A program made the translations under genes and the position numbers. This document shows positions 1 to 8,519 of a DNA stretch of 64,000 nucleotides, piece after piece. Each line of letters begins with the position of its first letter. Positions within the stretch are counted from its first letter, which is position 1. Under the pieces are notes generated by a model. The model had not been told where the DNA came from. It made no database searches and saw only the letters and a list, made by a program, of their open reading frames with translations. The DNA comes from Halovivax asiaticus JCM 14624 (lineage in GTDB: Archaea > Halobacteriota > Halobacteria > Halobacteriales > Natrialbaceae), in NCBI RefSeq assembly GCF_000337515.1, contig NZ_AOIQ01000008.1:125837-189836 (forward strand), read 5' to 3'.

Positions 1-55
1 TGCGCCCGGCACGGAGCCGGATCTTCGCGGTCAGTGTGGTTCCTATCCTCAGCCA

Positions 56-523
56 ATGGCACGAATGCACCCCCGCCGTCGCGGCTCGTCCGGTTCGGAC
101 AAGCCGACGGCAGACGACCCACCGGAGTGGAGTGACGTAGACGAAGACGCGATCGAAGAGCGCGTCGTCGAACTGGCCGAGCAGGGCCACGACCCCAGCC
201 AGATCGGCATGAAGCTGCGCGACGAGGGCGTCACCGGGACGCCGGTCCCGGACGTCTCGCTCGCGACGGGCAAGTCCATCACGGACATTCTCGACGAGAA
301 CGACGCCGGCCCGGAGCTGCCGGAGGACCTGCGCAACCTGATGAAGCGCGCCATCCGCCTGCGCGAACACATGCAGGAGAACCCGCAGGACCACCAGAAC
401 AAGCGCGCACTGCAGAACACGGAGTCGAAGGTCCGCCGACTCGTCCAGTACTACAGCGGTGACGAGATCGCGGCCGACTTCACCTACAGCTACGACGTCG
501 CCGTCGAGCTGCTCGAAGAGTAA
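56..523 (+). CDS. rps15: 30S ribosomal protein S15 (uS15)
   Basis: Binds 16S rRNA in the platform of the small subunit. At 155 residues it has the archaeal/eukaryotic layout: an N-terminal extension starting MARMHPRRRG, then the S15 fold. The C-terminal half carries the conserved helices (LRNLMKRAIRLREHM, then NTESKVRRLVQYY). It is the first gene of a tight operon: its TAA stop is followed immediately by the ATG of the next gene, which continues into pcc1 and rps3ae. Identification is very secure; the start is the only good ATG near the window edge. Confidence 0.97.
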   Translation: MARMHPRRRGSSGSDKPTADDPPEWSDVDEDAIEERVVELAEQGHDPSQIGMKLRDEGVTGTPVPDVSLATGKSITDILDENDAGPELPEDLRNLMKRAIRLREHMQENPQDHQNKRALQNTESKVRRLVQYYSGDEIAADFTYSYDVAVELLEE

Positions 524-1786
524 ATGACTGCAACGGGCCGCACCACCGAGGCGCAGCCGGCCGCCATCGAGAGCGCCGGCTTCGTCACACTGCTCGCTCG
601 CCCCGACGGCGACGCCCTCGCCGCGGCCGGCGTCCTCGCACGGGCGCTCGCCGCCCGCGAGACGCCGTATCAGGTGAGCCTCGGTGAACGGTCCGAACGC
701 GCGACACGCGTCGCGACGGACGACGACGCGGTGACGGTGGCCCTCGGGCCGCTGGCCGACGAGAACGACCCAACCGACGACGGGACAGACATCGGGGGCA
801 ACCCCGACGTTCGGATCCTTGACCCCGAAGCGGGGTCGCTGACAGGACAGGCCGTCGCACTCGTCGACGAACTCGACGCCGACACCGAGGGTGCAGCCGA
901 CCGTGACGGCACGGCCACCGCCGGCCCAGACCCGGCCCTCGCACTCGCGGGGACCATCGCGGCCGGCCACGCCGAAGCCGACGCGGAAGCCGTCGCCACC
1001 GTCGTCGAAATCGCCCGCGAGGCGGGCCGGCTCGACCGACAACCCGGCGTCGCGATTCCGACGGCCGATCCCGTCGACGGGCTCGCCCACTCGACGCTGG
1101 TTCGCGCCGCGTGGTCCGGCGACGAGGCCGCCGTCGCAGAGGCGATCGGCGACGCCAACGGGCGCCAGCTGGCCTCGATCGTCGCGATCGACGCCGTCGG
1201 ACACGGGCAGGCCACGGAGCGCGCCGCGACCACGATCGATCGGTTCGTCCGGCCGGACGGCACGCCGGACGGCCCGCTCGCAACCGCTGGCGGCCTGGCC
1301 GACGTCCTCACGGCGACGGCACACACGTCGCCCGCTGCGGCCATCGCCCTCGCGATCGGCCACGGCGGCACCGACGCCGCGCTCGACGCCTGGCGGACCC
1401 ACGGCGAGGCAGTCCACGCCGCGATCGACGGCGCGGACGCCGAACGCCACGACGGCGTCTACGTCCTGCGACTGGACGAGGAGACGCCCGACCTCGCTCG
1501 CACGGACGCGATCGAATCCGTCGCCGGGCTGGTCGCCGCGACGAGCACGCCGGAACCACTGGTGTGCGTCGTCGGCGACGACCGCCTCGGCCTCGCGACC
1601 ACGGACGAACCAGTCGGCCCGCACACCGACGATATCGCCGACGCCCACGGGCTCCCGTGGGACGCCGGACACCGTACCGCGACAATTCGCCTCGACGTCG
1701 ACACCGAAGCGACGAGTGAGAACGACGAACGCGCGACCGACACGGACGTCGACGCGATCGTCGAGACCGCACGGGGGCGACCATGA
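524..1786 (+). CDS. RecJ/DHH-family homologue, probably catalytically inactive
   Basis: A 420-residue acidic protein between S15 and Pcc1. The N-terminus keeps a DHH-superfamily motif I remnant (ARPDGDALAAAGVLARAL), but I cannot find the DHH triad or the later metal-binding His/Asp motifs, and the region where motif III would lie reads DPEAGSLTGQAVALVDEL. By family knowledge, RecJ-like proteins in archaea act as 5'-3' exonucleases or as Cdc45-like CMG components; losing the metal ligands suggests a structural role here. It starts directly after the S15 stop and overlaps pcc1 by 4 bp (ATGA), so it is translationally coupled to both. Exact function is unknown; the assignment rests on motif I and gene context. 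Confidence 0.75.
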   Translation: MTATGRTTEAQPAAIESAGFVTLLARPDGDALAAAGVLARALAARETPYQVSLGERSERATRVATDDDAVTVALGPLADENDPTDDGTDIGGNPDVRILDPEAGSLTGQAVALVDELDADTEGAADRDGTATAGPDPALALAGTIAAGHAEADAEAVATVVEIAREAGRLDRQPGVAIPTADPVDGLAHSTLVRAAWSGDEAAVAEAIGDANGRQLASIVAIDAVGHGQATERAATTIDRFVRPDGTPDGPLATAGGLADVLTATAHTSPAAAIALAIGHGGTDAALDAWRTHGEAVHAAIDGADAERHDGVYVLRLDEETPDLARTDAIESVAGLVAATSTPEPLVCVVGDDRLGLATTDEPVGPHTDDIADAHGLPWDAGHRTATIRLDVDTEATSENDERATDTDVDAIVETARGRP

Positions 1787-2151
1787 CGCGGCGCGCGACG
1801 ATCCGGACGGCCCACGCCGAGCCGGAGACGATCGCCGCCGCGCTCGCGCCCGACAACACCGACGAGATGGCAACGCGCGTCGAGCCCGCCGGCGACGACA
1901 CGGCAGCGACCGACGCTGGCGACCGGGTCGTCGTCACGACGATCGAGCGCGACGCGACCAGTGGGTTGCAGGCCACTGTAGACGACACGCTCGTCAATCT
2001 CGCCGTCGCCGATCAGGTCGTGTCCCTCGCCCGCGACGAGCCGGACACCAGACCGACGTCAGGTACCGAATCGACGTCGGGCGCCGAATCGCCGACCGAA
2101 GCCGAATCGACAGCCGACCAACCAACGACAGACACCAACGATACACTATGA
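1783..2151 (+). CDS. pcc1: KEOPS complex subunit Pcc1
   Basis: Small 122-residue protein matching Pcc1, the dimerisation subunit of the KEOPS complex that, with Kae1, Bud32 and Cgi121, makes t6A37 in ANN-decoding tRNAs. The core is residues 1-85 (TIRTAHAEPETIAAALAPDN, then a VVVTTIERDATSGLQATVDD strand-helix and a NLAVADQVV end). The last 35 residues are a Thr/Ser/Glu-rich low-complexity tail typical of haloarchaea. Start and stop both overlap neighbours by 4 bp (ATGA), placing it firmly in the ribosomal operon and linking tRNA modification with ribosome synthesis. Confidence 0.88.
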   Translation: MTRRATIRTAHAEPETIAAALAPDNTDEMATRVEPAGDDTAATDAGDRVVVTTIERDATSGLQATVDDTLVNLAVADQVVSLARDEPDTRPTSGTESTSGAESPTEAESTADQPTTDTNDTL

Positions 2152-2789
2152 GTGAACGATCAGTTTCACGTACGAAGCAAGAGAAGCGGTGGTACACCGT
2201 GCTCGCTCCGGAGATGTTCGACCGGACGGAGCTCGGCGAGACCCCCGCGGACGAAGCCGAACAGGTATACGACCGAACCATCGACACGACGCTCGGCGAC
2301 TTGACGAACAACGCCAGCGAGAACAACATCAAGCTCACGTTCCGCATCACGGACGTCGGCAGCGACTCGGCGTACACCGAGTTCGTCGAACACTCGCTCA
2401 CGCGGGACTACCTGCGCTCGCTCGTCCGGCGCGGCGCCTCGAAGATCGAGGCCTACGTGACCGTGCTGACGACCGACGACTACCGCGTCCAGATCCAGCC
2501 CGTCGCGTTCACGACCAAGAGCGCCGACGCGAGCCAGGAGCAGGCCATCCGCGAACAGATGGTCGAGATGGTCGAGTCGGCCGCCGCCGACCGAACCTTC
2601 GAAGAGCTCGTCGACAGCATCGTCCACGGTCGCCTCTCGTCGGCGATCTACGGCGAGGCCAAGACGATCTACCCGCTTCGACGCGTCGAGGTCCAGAAGA
2701 CGACGCTCGTCGCACACCCCGAAGAGGTCGCCGAAGAGGAAGCGACGTCCGTCGACCTCGACGAGAGCGACGTCGAAACCGACGACTGA
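2148..2789 (+). CDS. rps3ae: 30S ribosomal protein S3ae (eS1)
   Basis: 213-residue eS1 protein, found in archaea and eukaryotes on the small-subunit platform near the mRNA exit. Recognisable stretches are KRWYTVLAPEMFD near the N-terminus, LGETPA, and the central LTRDYLRSLVRRGASKIEAY segment; the C-terminus is Glu/Asp rich. The open frame extends far upstream through the RecJ-like and pcc1 genes as a shadow, but the ATG at 2148 overlaps the pcc1 stop by 4 bp and gives the family N-terminus MSERSVSRTKQEKRW. It is the last gene of the operon. Confidence 0.97.
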   Translation: MSERSVSRTKQEKRWYTVLAPEMFDRTELGETPADEAEQVYDRTIDTTLGDLTNNASENNIKLTFRITDVGSDSAYTEFVEHSLTRDYLRSLVRRGASKIEAYVTVLTTDDYRVQIQPVAFTTKSADASQEQAIREQMVEMVESAAADRTFEELVDSIVHGRLSSAIYGEAKTIYPLRRVEVQKTTLVAHPEEVAEEEATSVDLDESDVETDD

Positions 2790-2802
2790 GCGGTTCGCGC
2801 GG

Positions 2803-2817
2803 AGCGTTTCGTTTTCG
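2803..2817 (+). terminator. possible T-rich terminator after rps3ae
   Basis: About 15 bp after the S3ae stop the sequence GCGTTTCGTTTTCG has two short T clusters, the type of U-rich signal that stops archaeal RNA polymerase. No hairpin is needed or seen. Weak evidence. Confidence 0.3.
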
Positions 2818-2884
2818 AGTACGTCACACCGGCGAGCGGTCGCGTCGGCCAACCCAGTCGACTCGGCGAGTCATCGAACGACAT

Positions 2885-2917
<33 letters not shown>

Positions 2918-2971
2918 CGGACGAGACCCGATTCGGTCATCGTGGCGTGGCGCCAGGAACTACCGAGACAC

Positions 2972-3421
2972 TTACTCAGTGACGACGACCGTCCCGACCA
3001 TCCGGACGCGACCGTTGCCGTCGGTCTCGTGTGGCACGCAAAAGTACTGGTACTCGCCGGGGACAGAAATCGTGTGCTCGAACGTCTCGCCGACACCGAT
3101 GGCGCCGCCCTGATCGTCGAACCAGGCGTCGCGGGCGGCCGACTCGGATTCGTAGCCACCGGAGGCGAAGTAGTCCGCCTCGCTGGTCTCGAAAACGCCG
3201 CCGTACGCCGTGACGGTGTGGACGGACCCGCTCGTGTTCTTCCAGCGGATCGGCTCGCCGACGGTCGTCTCGTAGGTCTTGGGCGTGAACGCGTTGCGGT
3301 CCATTCCGATGTCGTACTCGTCGCCGAACAGGGCACTCGCGGCGTCGCCGATCGCCGCACAGCCCGATAGCGAGACGAGGCCGACCGATCCCGCACCCGC
3401 GAGGTACGCGCGCCGTCGCAT
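2972..3421 (-). CDS. halocyanin-like blue copper lipoprotein
   Basis: 149-residue plastocyanin/halocyanin-type electron carrier. The N-terminus MRRRAYLAGAGSVGLVSLSGC is an export signal ending in a lipobox (LSGC), so the mature protein should be lipid-anchored outside the membrane. The type-1 copper ligands are visible: His in GSVHTVTAYG, then Cys and His in YFCVPHETDG, and Met in RVRMVGTV. Family members carry electrons to or from terminal oxidases. It is a single gene, convergent with the S3ae operon and divergent from the phospholipid gene upstream. Confidence 0.9.
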   Translation of the reverse strand: MRRRAYLAGAGSVGLVSLSGCAAIGDAASALFGDEYDIGMDRNAFTPKTYETTVGEPIRWKNTSGSVHTVTAYGGVFETSEADYFASGGYESESAARDAWFDDQGGAIGVGETFEHTISVPGEYQYFCVPHETDGNGRVRMVGTVVVTE

Positions 3422-3565
3422 ACCAGGAGTTCGGACGGTGGGCGTTTAACCCGCGCGGTTCGCACCCACGCGCTGGGAATGGACGACGATGGAGGAGTCA
3501 CCCACTCACCCACCCTCACGCCGAGACGGAACACGTAAGGTCGGTGCCGCGCCACGGAGACGTAT

Positions 3566-4285
3566 ATGCGACCCCGGTTCGTCGGTCGGCTGGGCGTCGC
3601 CGACGTCGTCACGATCGGAAACGCGGCGCTCGGCTTTCTGGCCGTCGTCTTCGCGTTCGTCGACGTTCGGCTCGCCGCTCGGCTCGTCCTCCTCGCAGCC
3701 GTCCTCGACGGGCTCGACGGCGTCCTCGCCCGCCGCTACGGCGGGACGGCGGCCGGTCCCTACCTCGACTCGCTGGCCGACGTGGCCTCCTTCGCCGTCG
3801 CGCCCGCGACGCTCGCGTACGTGGTCCTCACGCGCGGCTTCGACGTCAGCCAGACGAGTCCGAGCGTCGAACTGGCGGGGATCGCCGTCGTCTGTGCCAC
3901 GTTCGTCGCGATGGCCGTCGCCAGACTCGGGCTCTACACCGCCTACGACACCGCATCAGAGTGTACGGAGGGCGTCCAGACGACACTCGCCGCGACGATC
4001 CTCGGCGCGGCCATCCTCGCGGGCGTCGACGAACCCGCCGTCGTCCTCGGACTCACCGTCGCCTTCTCCTACCTGATGGTGTCGACGATTCGTTACCCGG
4101 AGCTACTCGCCCGGGATGCGCTCTTGATGGGCGTCGTCCACGTGCTCGCCGTCGCGATCCCCTCGTTCGCCGGCCGGACGTTCCCCTACGGCCTCTTGAC
4201 CCTCGGCGTCGCCTACCTCGTCTTCGGCCCCTGGCTCTACTGGCGCGGCGGCGCGTTCGCCGCCCGGGTGTATGGAAACGCTTAG
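3566..4285 (+). CDS. pssA: archaetidylserine synthase (CDP-alcohol phosphatidyltransferase)
   Basis: 239-residue integral membrane enzyme of the CDP-alcohol phosphatidyltransferase family. The signature is complete at about residues 52-75 (DGVLARRYGGTAAG followed by DSLAD), giving the DG-x2-AR...G-x3-D-x3-D metal and CDP site. Several hydrophobic helices follow. It should join serine to CDP-archaeol; in haloarchaea a PssA of this type also supports ArtA-dependent surface-protein anchoring through archaetidylethanolamine formation. That exact substrate is inferred from family resemblance; another CDP-alcohol transferase activity is possible. Confidence 0.8.
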   Translation: MRPRFVGRLGVADVVTIGNAALGFLAVVFAFVDVRLAARLVLLAAVLDGLDGVLARRYGGTAAGPYLDSLADVASFAVAPATLAYVVLTRGFDVSQTSPSVELAGIAVVCATFVAMAVARLGLYTAYDTASECTEGVQTTLAATILGAAILAGVDEPAVVLGLTVAFSYLMVSTIRYPELLARDALLMGVVHVLAVAIPSFAGRTFPYGLLTLGVAYLVFGPWLYWRGGAFAARVYGNA

Positions 4286-4348
4286 GGGGATTTGTACCAG
4301 AACGGCGGGTATGAAGACGCCCAGCTATCGGCGGTCACCCGACCGCGC

Positions 4349-4355
4349 GGAGGTG
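4349..4355 (+). promoter_or_regulatory. Shine-Dalgarno site deciding the HEAT-protein start
   Basis: GGAGGTG sits 5 bp before the ATG at 4361. This favours that ATG over the upstream in-frame TTG at 4292, whose extra 23 residues look non-coding. Confidence 0.7.
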
Positions 4356-4360
4356 CGGGC

Positions 4361-5791
4361 ATGAGCGACGGGGACGACGCCGACGACGAATCGGCGGACG
4401 ACGCAGCCCCCGTTGGCGAGTTCGAGTCGGCACTCGCAGCCGTCAGCGAGCGGGTCGACGAGCTCGAAGCCGCCCTCGAGGCGGCCGAGACCGAGCCGGA
4501 CCTCGACGCGGTCGAAGCCGATCTCGCCGACGTTCGTGAGGAGTACGAGGCGATCGACGAGATTCCAGAGCCACCGGAGGAACCGGACGACGAGGACGAA
4601 GAACCTCCGGAAGATCCCTACGAGGACGTCAGAGACGACCACGACGAACTCGGCGACGCGCTCGACGACGTCGAATCGGGGATCGAGGACCAGCGTGGCC
4701 CCTACGGCGAAGACGTCCGCGACGAACTATCGAGCGCCCGAAGCGATATCGACTCGACGCGCTGGACCGCAGAAGGAGTCGACGACCTCCGCACCGTCGT
4801 CGCTACCGCCCGCGCGGAGATCGTCGAGACGCTCGGCGCCGACGAGGCTGCGATCGAGCCCGTCGACGAATCGGCGTTCGACGCGTCCGACGGCGAGCCA
4901 GCGGCCGACGACGCTGCCGAGGCCGATCGTCCGGCAGCGGACGATCCGGGTGCGAGGCGTGCCGCCATCGACGACCGAATCGACGCGGCGATCGACGGAC
5001 TCGTGGCGACGCTCGACGATGCGGACGAGGCGGTCGAGGCCGCCGGACTCGACGCTGACGACGACGCGGCGACGATCGCGACGCTCCTCGAGATCGCGGA
5101 CGACCTCCAGTCCGGCGTCGACGACGCGACCGCCTGGGACGACCTCGAAGTGCGCGAACAGCTCCGTCGGGAGGGGTTCTACGACGTCCTCGATCACGTC
5201 AAGGACTTCCCGCCGGAGTGGCACGCGCTCAAGGTCCACCAGCGCCAGGAAAACGTCGAGATGATCCTGCTCGCGCTCGAGTCGCTCGACTCGGATTATA
5301 TGGAGAAACACTGCTTCGAGGCACTGGAGCGGTTGGCTGATCCGGCAGCCATCGACACCATGGTCCAGAAGGCAAATCGTCGCGACGAGAACGCGATCGC
5401 CGTCCTCGGCGCGATCGGCGAACCAGACGACGCGGCTGTCGACACCCTGCTCGACTACGTCGACACCGGCGACGTCGCGATGCGGACGACCACGATGCGC
5501 GCCCTCGGTCAGCTGGGGACCGACGAGGCCGTCCAGCCGATCGCGAACCAGCTCGCGGACGACGACGAGACGATCCGCAGTCGCGCGGCTCGCTCGCTGG
5601 GACTCATCGGCGATACGCGAGCCATTGCTCCGCTCGCAGACGTGCTCGCGGACGACGAGAGCGACACCGTCCGCGCCAGCGCCGCGTGGGCACTCCGACA
5701 GATCGGCACCGAAGACGCACTGGCCGAGGTCACCCCCTACGCCGACGATCGGGTCTACCTCGTCCAGGCCGAAGCCCAGAGAGCACAGTAA
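4361..5791 (+). CDS. HEAT-repeat (PBS-lyase type) protein
   Basis: 476-residue cytosolic protein. Residues 1-230 are extremely acidic and predicted coiled-coil or disordered (ALAAVSERVDELEAALEAAE; DEDEEPPEDPYEDV). The C-terminal third holds at least four HEAT/PBS-lyase repeats, for example AIAVLGAIGEPDDAAVDTLL, MRALGQLGTDEAVQPIANQL and ARSLGLIGDTRAIAPLADVL. The C-terminal repeats form a scaffold for protein binding; no catalytic motif is visible. It follows pssA by 75 bp. Function unknown. Confidence 0.85.
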   Translation: MSDGDDADDESADDAAPVGEFESALAAVSERVDELEAALEAAETEPDLDAVEADLADVREEYEAIDEIPEPPEEPDDEDEEPPEDPYEDVRDDHDELGDALDDVESGIEDQRGPYGEDVRDELSSARSDIDSTRWTAEGVDDLRTVVATARAEIVETLGADEAAIEPVDESAFDASDGEPAADDAAEADRPAADDPGARRAAIDDRIDAAIDGLVATLDDADEAVEAAGLDADDDAATIATLLEIADDLQSGVDDATAWDDLEVREQLRREGFYDVLDHVKDFPPEWHALKVHQRQENVEMILLALESLDSDYMEKHCFEALERLADPAAIDTMVQKANRRDENAIAVLGAIGEPDDAAVDTLLDYVDTGDVAMRTTTMRALGQLGTDEAVQPIANQLADDDETIRSRAARSLGLIGDTRAIAPLADVLADDESDTVRASAAWALRQIGTEDALAEVTPYADDRVYLVQAEAQRAQ

Positions 5792-5893
5792 GGCGTCCGA
5801 TTCGTCGCCCCGTGTCGAGACGGTCCCCTCCACCGCTTCGATCCACTCGTCGACGCCACTAGGACCCGCCAGTCGCCACTGTTTCGATCCGCT

Positions 5894-5903
5894 AGTTTAA
5901 GTC
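5894..5903 (+). promoter_or_regulatory. TATA-like box for the PLD-domain gene
   Basis: AGTTTAAGTC lies about 28 bp before the GTG at 5927, the spacing expected for a haloarchaeal promoter driving a leaderless transcript. Confidence 0.45.
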
Positions 5904-5926
5904 GGAAGCCGCGGCCACCCGAAACC

Positions 5927-7930
5927 GTGACCCGACGGGCCGCAGCAGTCCCCGCCACGAAGCCGAACCACGCACGGCGAGCGACGTGTATCCTCCGGGT
6001 GAGCCTCAGTGTGCTCGTCTGTCTCGCGGCCTGCGTCGGCGCCGCACCCATCGGGACCGCAACCGACGGTGGCGGGCCTGGAATCGTTCAGGCAGTGAGT
6101 ACATCCGGGCCGGACGACCCGAATCCGATCGTCGAGCGATCGCTTCGGGCCAGCGTCGCATCGACCAGCGGGCCGAACTGCAGTGTCGTGACGAACAGCC
6201 AGCGCCACCGCGCTTCGTCGCCCCGGATCGTCGAACTCTATCCGAACCCACCGACGGACGGCAACGTCGGCGAGTACGTCGTCGTCGACCATGCGAACGC
6301 AAGCACGCCGCTCACCCTCTCCGACGGGTACACCACGGCGCGAGTTCCGACCGATCGACCGGCCGGGCGGGTCGCCGTCAGCCTCGATCCGAACGTGACC
6401 CGGGAACTCACCGACTACCCAGTCGTCAAGTTACAGGACCATCTCAGATTTGCCGCGGATGGGGAGACGCTTACCCTGTCGGGCTCGAACGGGACGGTCG
6501 ACCGAGTGACCTACGACGACGCACCCGAGGGAGCAATCTGGTACCGAACAGGAACGCCTGACGGCAACACGACGTCGACCTCGTCGCAAGCGATTCGCCG
6601 CGGCGAGTGGTGGTCACAGGGACGAACGTGTTACCCCGTTTCCACGTTCGACGTCGACGACGCGACGACGTTCGTCCTCCCCGACTCGCCGACGGTCGTC
6701 ACCGAGACCCTCGCGAGTGCGAAAGAGCGGATCCGACTGGCGGGCTACACCTTCACGGACGGCGACGTCCAGCAGGCACTCCACGATGCGATCGATCGGG
6801 GCGTCGATGTCGAGATCCTCGTCGAGACGAGCCCGGTGGGCGGCCTTCCCGAAGCGACGCGTCCCCTGTTGACGGAACTCGACCGAGCTGGGGCGACTGT
6901 TCGCACGATCGGTGGGGAGGGTGATCGGTACGATTACCACCATCCGAAGTACGCCGTGGTCGACGACACCGTCCTCGTGACGACGGAGAACTGGAAACCG
7001 GCCGGCGTCGGCGGCGAGTCGAGTCGTGGCTGGGGCGTCGTCGTGTCTGACCCCGAGCTGGCCGACGCGCTCGGCGCCGTGTTCGACGCCGACGCAAGCG
7101 GACGCGACACCGCCACCTGGTCGGAGCGACTCCCGTCGCTCGAGTTCGTCGACGACGGGGCGCCAGAATACGCCGAGACAGATACCAGTCAGTCGTTTCC
7201 GGAGCGACACGAACCCGCAGTCGCCGACGTCGACGAGGTCGAACTCCTCCTCGCCCCCGACAACGCCGGCACACGGCTCCGAGAACTGATCGACGGCGCC
7301 GACGAATCCATCCAGATCGTCCAAGTTGACATCGGTGAACCCGACTTCGTGTTGCTCGAGGCGGCGCTCGCTGCGGCTCACGACGGCGTCGACGTCGACC
7401 TGCTGCTCGACGGTACCTGGTACGTCGACGAGGAGAATCGGGCGCTCGCCGACCGCATTGAGGCCGCCGCGGCGAGCGAGGATATCCCGATCGACGTGCG
7501 TCTCGCAGACGGAGGCGACCGGTTCGAGAAGATTCACGCGAAAGGAGTGATCATCGACGGCGAGACGACCGTCCTCGGGAGCATCAACTGGAACGACAAT
7601 TCGCTCACCGAAAATCGCGAGGTGGCACTGGTCCTCCACGGGACGGAACCCGCAGCGTACTACGCGTCGGTCTTCGAGGGAGACTGGAGCGACGGGTCGG
7701 AGTGGTCGCTACCAGTCTCGCTCGCCCTGGTCGTCCTGGCCGGACTCGCCGGGGCGATTCTGCTCGGGCGGCGCTACATCGGGTTCGACGACGGGCCGAC
7801 GGCGACTGGACCGGTCCGAGAGACACCATCGACAGCCGCGAGGCCGGTGACGATCGAGCGTCGAGAACGGCCCGACGACGATCGAGATGGCGAGACGCCA
7901 CCGGACGATCGGCTCCCACCCGCCCCTTAA
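5927..7930 (+). CDS. secreted membrane-anchored phospholipase D-like protein
   Basis: 667 residues. An N-terminal hydrophobic stretch (residues about 22-45, VSLSVLVCLAACVGAAP) is a signal or anchor. Residues about 100-210 resemble a lamin-tail-type beta domain (VELYPNPPTDGNVGEYVVVD). Two PLD catalytic motifs follow: HHPKYAVVDDTVLVTTEN and HAKGVIIDGETTVLGSINWN, each with the H-x-K-x4-D core, so the pseudodimeric active site is intact. A C-terminal helix (SLALVVLAGLAGAILLG) and a polar tail follow. It is therefore an extracellular phosphodiesterase or nuclease tethered to the membrane. Substrate is unknown. The GTG start is supported by the upstream TATA-like box. Confidence 0.85.
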   Translation: MTRRAAAVPATKPNHARRATCILRVSLSVLVCLAACVGAAPIGTATDGGGPGIVQAVSTSGPDDPNPIVERSLRASVASTSGPNCSVVTNSQRHRASSPRIVELYPNPPTDGNVGEYVVVDHANASTPLTLSDGYTTARVPTDRPAGRVAVSLDPNVTRELTDYPVVKLQDHLRFAADGETLTLSGSNGTVDRVTYDDAPEGAIWYRTGTPDGNTTSTSSQAIRRGEWWSQGRTCYPVSTFDVDDATTFVLPDSPTVVTETLASAKERIRLAGYTFTDGDVQQALHDAIDRGVDVEILVETSPVGGLPEATRPLLTELDRAGATVRTIGGEGDRYDYHHPKYAVVDDTVLVTTENWKPAGVGGESSRGWGVVVSDPELADALGAVFDADASGRDTATWSERLPSLEFVDDGAPEYAETDTSQSFPERHEPAVADVDEVELLLAPDNAGTRLRELIDGADESIQIVQVDIGEPDFVLLEAALAAAHDGVDVDLLLDGTWYVDEENRALADRIEAAAASEDIPIDVRLADGGDRFEKIHAKGVIIDGETTVLGSINWNDNSLTENREVALVLHGTEPAAYYASVFEGDWSDGSEWSLPVSLALVVLAGLAGAILLGRRYIGFDDGPTATGPVRETPSTAARPVTIERRERPDDDRDGETPPDDRLPPAP

Positions 7931-7983
7931 CTGCTACAGTGAGACAGCCTGCCGCCTACCACCTGGCCGATCGAATCAATTCC

Positions 7984-8469
7984 ATGCACGATCAGTCGAC
8001 TGACCGCTGGGATGGCTCCGTCCCGCGTCCCGTAGATCTCCGCTTGCTCGCGGTCGTCGGAGGACTCGCCGCACTCGCTGCATCGGTCAACGTTCCGTTC
8101 GGTGGGCTCTCGCTCGCCGTCATCGCTTTCGGAATTCTCGCGACCGGTGGCGTTATCGCACACCTTCGCGGGCGCCACCGCCTCCACCGGATCACGAGCG
8201 GACTCGCCGAGCGGTGGGACGAGGACGGGACCGGCGTCGAGGCGGTCGAACTCGCAGCTGGCCGGACGCGAACGACCTGGGTCGTCAGGACCACCGCTGG
8301 TCCGGTGACGATCTCCGGACTCGCCCTCGCGCCGGTGTCGAAGGTCGCGATCGAGTGGCGCGGGACGACGGACGTGCTTCCGGCCGCCGACGCCGAGGAC
8401 CGACTCGACACGCTCGCGACGGCGTGGTTTGGTGAAGTCAGCGACGGGACTGCGACCGTCACCGGCTGA
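7984..8469 (+). CDS. small membrane protein, function unknown
   Basis: 161 residues with two adjacent transmembrane helices near the N-terminus (LAVVGGLAALAASVNV and LSLAVIAFGILATGGVIAHL), then a soluble beta-rich acidic domain of about 100 residues (TTWVVRTTAGPVTISGLALA). I do not recognise the family. The ATG at 7984 is chosen because upstream codons read through the end of the PLD gene. It may be co-transcribed with the PLD gene, which ends 53 bp before it. Confidence 0.7.
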   Translation: MHDQSTDRWDGSVPRPVDLRLLAVVGGLAALAASVNVPFGGLSLAVIAFGILATGGVIAHLRGRHRLHRITSGLAERWDEDGTGVEAVELAAGRTRTTWVVRTTAGPVTISGLALAPVSKVAIEWRGTTDVLPAADAEDRLDTLATAWFGEVSDGTATVTG

Positions 8470-8519
8470 GCCACTCAGGTCGTGAGGACGTCGCCAGCCG
8501 TCGGTACGAAGCAGGCCGA

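Noticed and set aside
891-2147. Long plus-strand frame continuous with rps3ae upstream of its start
   Set aside because: It lies over the RecJ-like and pcc1 genes, is rich in Arg/Pro/Thr from frame-shifted GC codons, and the true S3ae start at 2148 overlaps the pcc1 stop in the usual way.
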